A DNA stretch of 64,000 nt from Saprospiraceae bacterium (GTDB taxonomy: Bacteria > Bacteroidota > Bacteroidia > Chitinophagales > Saprospiraceae): contig JADJNF010000003.1 of NCBI GenBank assembly GCA_016714445.1, forward strand, positions 310,001 to 374,000, read 5' to 3'. Shown in pieces: positions 61,671 to 64,000 of the stretch. The notes below the pieces were generated by a model. That model was not told the origin of the DNA. It searched no databases and was given only the letters and a program-made list of their open reading frames with translations. Numbering within the stretch: the first letter of the stretch is position 1; each line of letters starts with the position of its first letter. Made by a program: the position numbers and the translations under genes.

Positions 61671-62602
61671 TGGGAGATAATAAAGAAGAATATAGGGAGG
61701 AGGAAAATAAATACCACTTTGACATTACCCCTCATATTGTAAAGCAGTTAGGTGAGCAACTAGTTTCAGACGAGATTACAGCATTATTGGAGATTATTAA
61801 AAACTCCTATGATGCCGATGCAAGTTATGTTGCTATAGAAATAAATACAACAGGTCAGTATACTAAGGAAAATTTAATTTATCCAAATCATAAAGGTTTT
61901 ATAGTAATTGAAGATGATGGTTATGGTATGAATGAAGATACAATTTTAAAATCTTGGTTGACTATATCATATTCAAAAAAAAGAGGTATAAATAATCACA
62001 AACCAAAATCCCCTCAAGGAAGAGTTCCCCTAGGAGAAAAAGGCCTAGGTAGATTAAGTACTCAACGACTCGCAAATATCTGTGAAATCTTTACAAGTAC
62101 TGAGAAACACTCAGGTACTCATATTTCTTTTGATTGGCGTGATTTTGATGAAGTAGACAGGTTAAGTAATGTCAAAGTAAATAAAAGCTCATATAAAAGT
62201 GAAAACAAAGGAACTAAATTAGTATTAGCAGATATTAATCAACCACAAGTTTGGCTAGGACAAAATTTAGAAATTTTCAAAGGAAAACTAGCTCAAATAA
62301 TTTCGCCCTTTGAAGAAAACAGACCATTTGAAGTTTACATATCAGTAAATGGTCAAAATATTGATTTAATAGGTTTTCAAAATGATTTACAAGATTTAGC
62401 CATATCAAAATTTGAATTTGTGTTTGACGGTGAAAATCTAATAATAAAAGGAAAAACAAAGCTTGAGAAGTTCATAGGAAACAAAAAGGATGATTATGTA
62501 AATTATTTATTCAACGATCAGGGACATAAATTCTTAAACTTCTTAAAAAATAATACAAAATATAATTATATTAAAAGTCTGATAACAAGCATTTTTATTT
62601 AG
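61670..62602 (+). CDS. ParaMORC-type GHKL ATPase, N-terminal portion (frame broken)
   Basis: The first 310 codons of what seems to be one gene. It has the Hsp90-type ATPase motifs: EIIKNSYDADA (41-51; the Asn box), IEDDGYGMNE (80-89; G1) and GEKGLGRLS (122-130; lid/G2). ParaMORC proteins are MORC-like ATPases found with restriction-modification and other defence genes. The frame ends at a stop at 62600-62602, but homologous-looking sequence continues in the -1 frame from 62575 to the window end. The overlap of one base with the methyltransferase stop indicates an operon. Confidence 0.82.
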   Translation: MGDNKEEYREEENKYHFDITPHIVKQLGEQLVSDEITALLEIIKNSYDADASYVAIEINTTGQYTKENLIYPNHKGFIVIEDDGYGMNEDTILKSWLTISYSKKRGINNHKPKSPQGRVPLGEKGLGRLSTQRLANICEIFTSTEKHSGTHISFDWRDFDEVDRLSNVKVNKSSYKSENKGTKLVLADINQPQVWLGQNLEIFKGKLAQIISPFEENRPFEVYISVNGQNIDLIGFQNDLQDLAISKFEFVFDGENLIIKGKTKLEKFIGNKKDDYVNYLFNDQGHKFLNFLKNNTKYNYIKSLITSIFI

Positions 62603-64000
62603 AGTTTAACAAAAAATATTCTTTTTATAATGATGTTTCAAATTTGGAAATAATTAATGGAGAAAAAGCAAATCCAGGAAAATTCAATGGCTTAATTCAT
62701 GAATTTTCTTATGATACTTGGCTTTCAAATGATGAGAAAATAATTGATGTCTTTGGCAAACTATCAAATTATAGAGAGATTGCACAAGCACAAGCAGGTA
62801 TTAAAATCTTTAGAAATGGTTTCGCTGTTATTCCATTTGGTATTGATAAAGATGACTGGCTTAGACTTGGAGATTCACAAACTACAGGTGGATCATACTA
62901 TCCATTACGCCCAGTAAATGTAATTGGATACTTTGCTATTGATGAAGGGGAAAATATAAATTTAAAAGACCAAACCGATAGAAAAGGGTTTATTTCAAAT
63001 CAATACTCTAGAAATTTTTTCTTGTTAGCTTTTTTCATTCGTGATGAAATAAATAGATATCAAGAATTGATTAGAAGAGCTTACAATGAGTTTTTAACAC
63101 AATATAAGATTGAGAATAGTGGTATCAAGACTGTAAATCAGGCTTTTAACCAATTAAAAGAAAACAAGACAAAGGCAGTTGAAGTAAAAAGAGAATTTGA
63201 AGAAAGTAAAGAAACCGTTAAAATTGTCATTCCAAAACTAAAAGAAACATCAAAAAATATAGAAGAAAACCCTCTTTTTAGCACTGATTTGGAAAAGAAA
63301 ACGGCAAAAGAAGTAAATGATTTACTTGAAGAATTATTGAAAATTCAATCCACTTTAACTAAACTTGAAGATGTTATAAAAAGAACTGAAAAATTAAATG
63401 AAGTTATAGATGTTTTAGAACCTAAAATACAAATATTAGAAGAACAATTAGAAAGCTTTTCTGAATTAGCAAGTTTAGGATTGACAACTGAATCAGTTAG
63501 TCATGAATTTGCTTCGATTGCAGATAAGTTAGCTGAAAAAGCTTCTTTTTACTCAAACAAACTGCAAAGTAAAAAACTTTCCGATTCAGATATTTATGTT
63601 TTAATGGAGTACATTAATTCAACTGTCAATGGTTTAAAAATTCAACTTAAACATCTTGATCCCGCATTAAAATATAACAAAGAGAAAAAAAATACAATTT
63701 CAATGTCAGAATTATTTAAGGAAGAAAAAGAATATTATTCTAATAGATTCAATAAAAACAATATCGAGTTTGATATAAATTCAGTTGATGATTTTCATAT
63801 TAAAATAAATAAAGGAAAACTTATTCAAATAATTGATAATCTATTGAATAATTCTGAATTTTGGCTGAAAGAAAAAAAATTGAGTGACCCTAGTTTTAAA
63901 CCTGAAATAAAAATTAAAATTGAGAAACCTTGGATTTATATTTCAGATAATGGTTATGGAATAACCCCTGCTATTGAAAACCAAATTTTTGAACCATTTG
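62575..64000 (+). CDS. ParaMORC-type protein, continuation in the -1 frame, runs off the window
   Basis: From the in-frame stop at 62572-62574 this frame is open to the last base, about 475 codons. It starts with no ATG but continues the upstream protein (FYLEFNKKYSFYND ... DDWLRLGDSQTTGGSYYPLRPVNVIGYF ... DQTDRKGFISNQYS). It then has a long coiled coil (about 63110-63480), a histidine-kinase-like helix LTTESVSHEFASIADKL, an N-box IIDNLLNNSEFWL and a G1 box ISDNGYG, then IFEPF: a second GHKL ATPase domain. So the full protein would have two ATPase domains. No start codon or ribosome site suggests an independent gene. Confidence 0.75.

Overview
The window is AT-rich chromosomal DNA from a member of the Bacteroidota, probably a Saprospiria- or Chitinophagia-like gliding or marine lineage. 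The evidence is lineage-typical: a PorT homologue of the type IX secretion system (T9SS) next to ubiE/menG; five proteins ending in T9SS type A sorting domains (ending with a PNP motif followed by a GxYxx(K/R) motif) plus an orphan fragment of a sixth; many lipoproteins and TonB-dependent receptors; promoters with a TAnnTTTG -7 box; and no consistent Shine-Dalgarno sites. No tRNA, rRNA, CRISPR array, integrase or plasmid replication gene was seen.

Layout. 1-2.1 kb: a lipoprotein cut by the window edge, a membrane protein, and a duplicated ~200 bp palindrome-bearing repeat. 2.2-10.6 kb: ordinary housekeeping and envelope genes (penicillin-acylase-family hydrolase, coaE, alpha/beta hydrolase, DsbA-like protein, NamZ-type muramidase, ubiE, porT). 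10.6-15.2 kb: a hairpin-rich spacer, a MarR regulator, and a vitamin B12 uptake unit on the minus strand in which a cobalamin riboswitch precedes a BtuB-like receptor and a BtuG-like beta-propeller lipoprotein. 15.5-26.6 kb: a secreted PKD protein, LptF/LptG permease, methyltransferase, DUF4349 lipoprotein, recF with a DUF721 gene, a holin-like membrane protein, an outer-membrane barrel protein, a possible PD-(D/E)XK protein, and a secreted leucine-rich-like protein.

27-38.5 kb: accessory region. It holds a DUF4440 protein, a Uma2 gene with the remnant of a second copy, a very large WG-repeat protein, and a signalling locus. The signalling locus has a TPR-histidine kinase and a LuxR-type response regulator behind a 58-codon acidic ORF. 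A divergent gene and then four small secreted, partly Cys-rich proteins lie opposite. One 17-bp sequence, or a close variant, sits 21-22 bases upstream of the -7 box of four promoters here and at 26.6 kb. This looks like a small autoregulated regulon and is the most interesting undescribed system in the window.

38.5-46.2 kb: secreted CotH-kinase and M43 metalloprotease proteins, an AraC regulator preceded by a palindrome-bounded repeat, and another T9SS cargo. 46.2-49.1 kb: a decayed zone with an orphan T9SS tail, a hypothetical gene, a BRCT-gene fragment and an IS982-type element with perfect ends but a broken transposase. 49.1-60 kb: a TonB receptor, a long gene-poor AT-rich spacer, two related lipoproteins, a 150-bp MITE-like element, an S9 peptidase and an aldose 1-epimerase. 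60.3 kb to the end: a DNA methyltransferase translationally coupled to a paraMORC-type double-ATPase protein, apparently frameshifted and running off the window. This is probably the start of a restriction or defence island.
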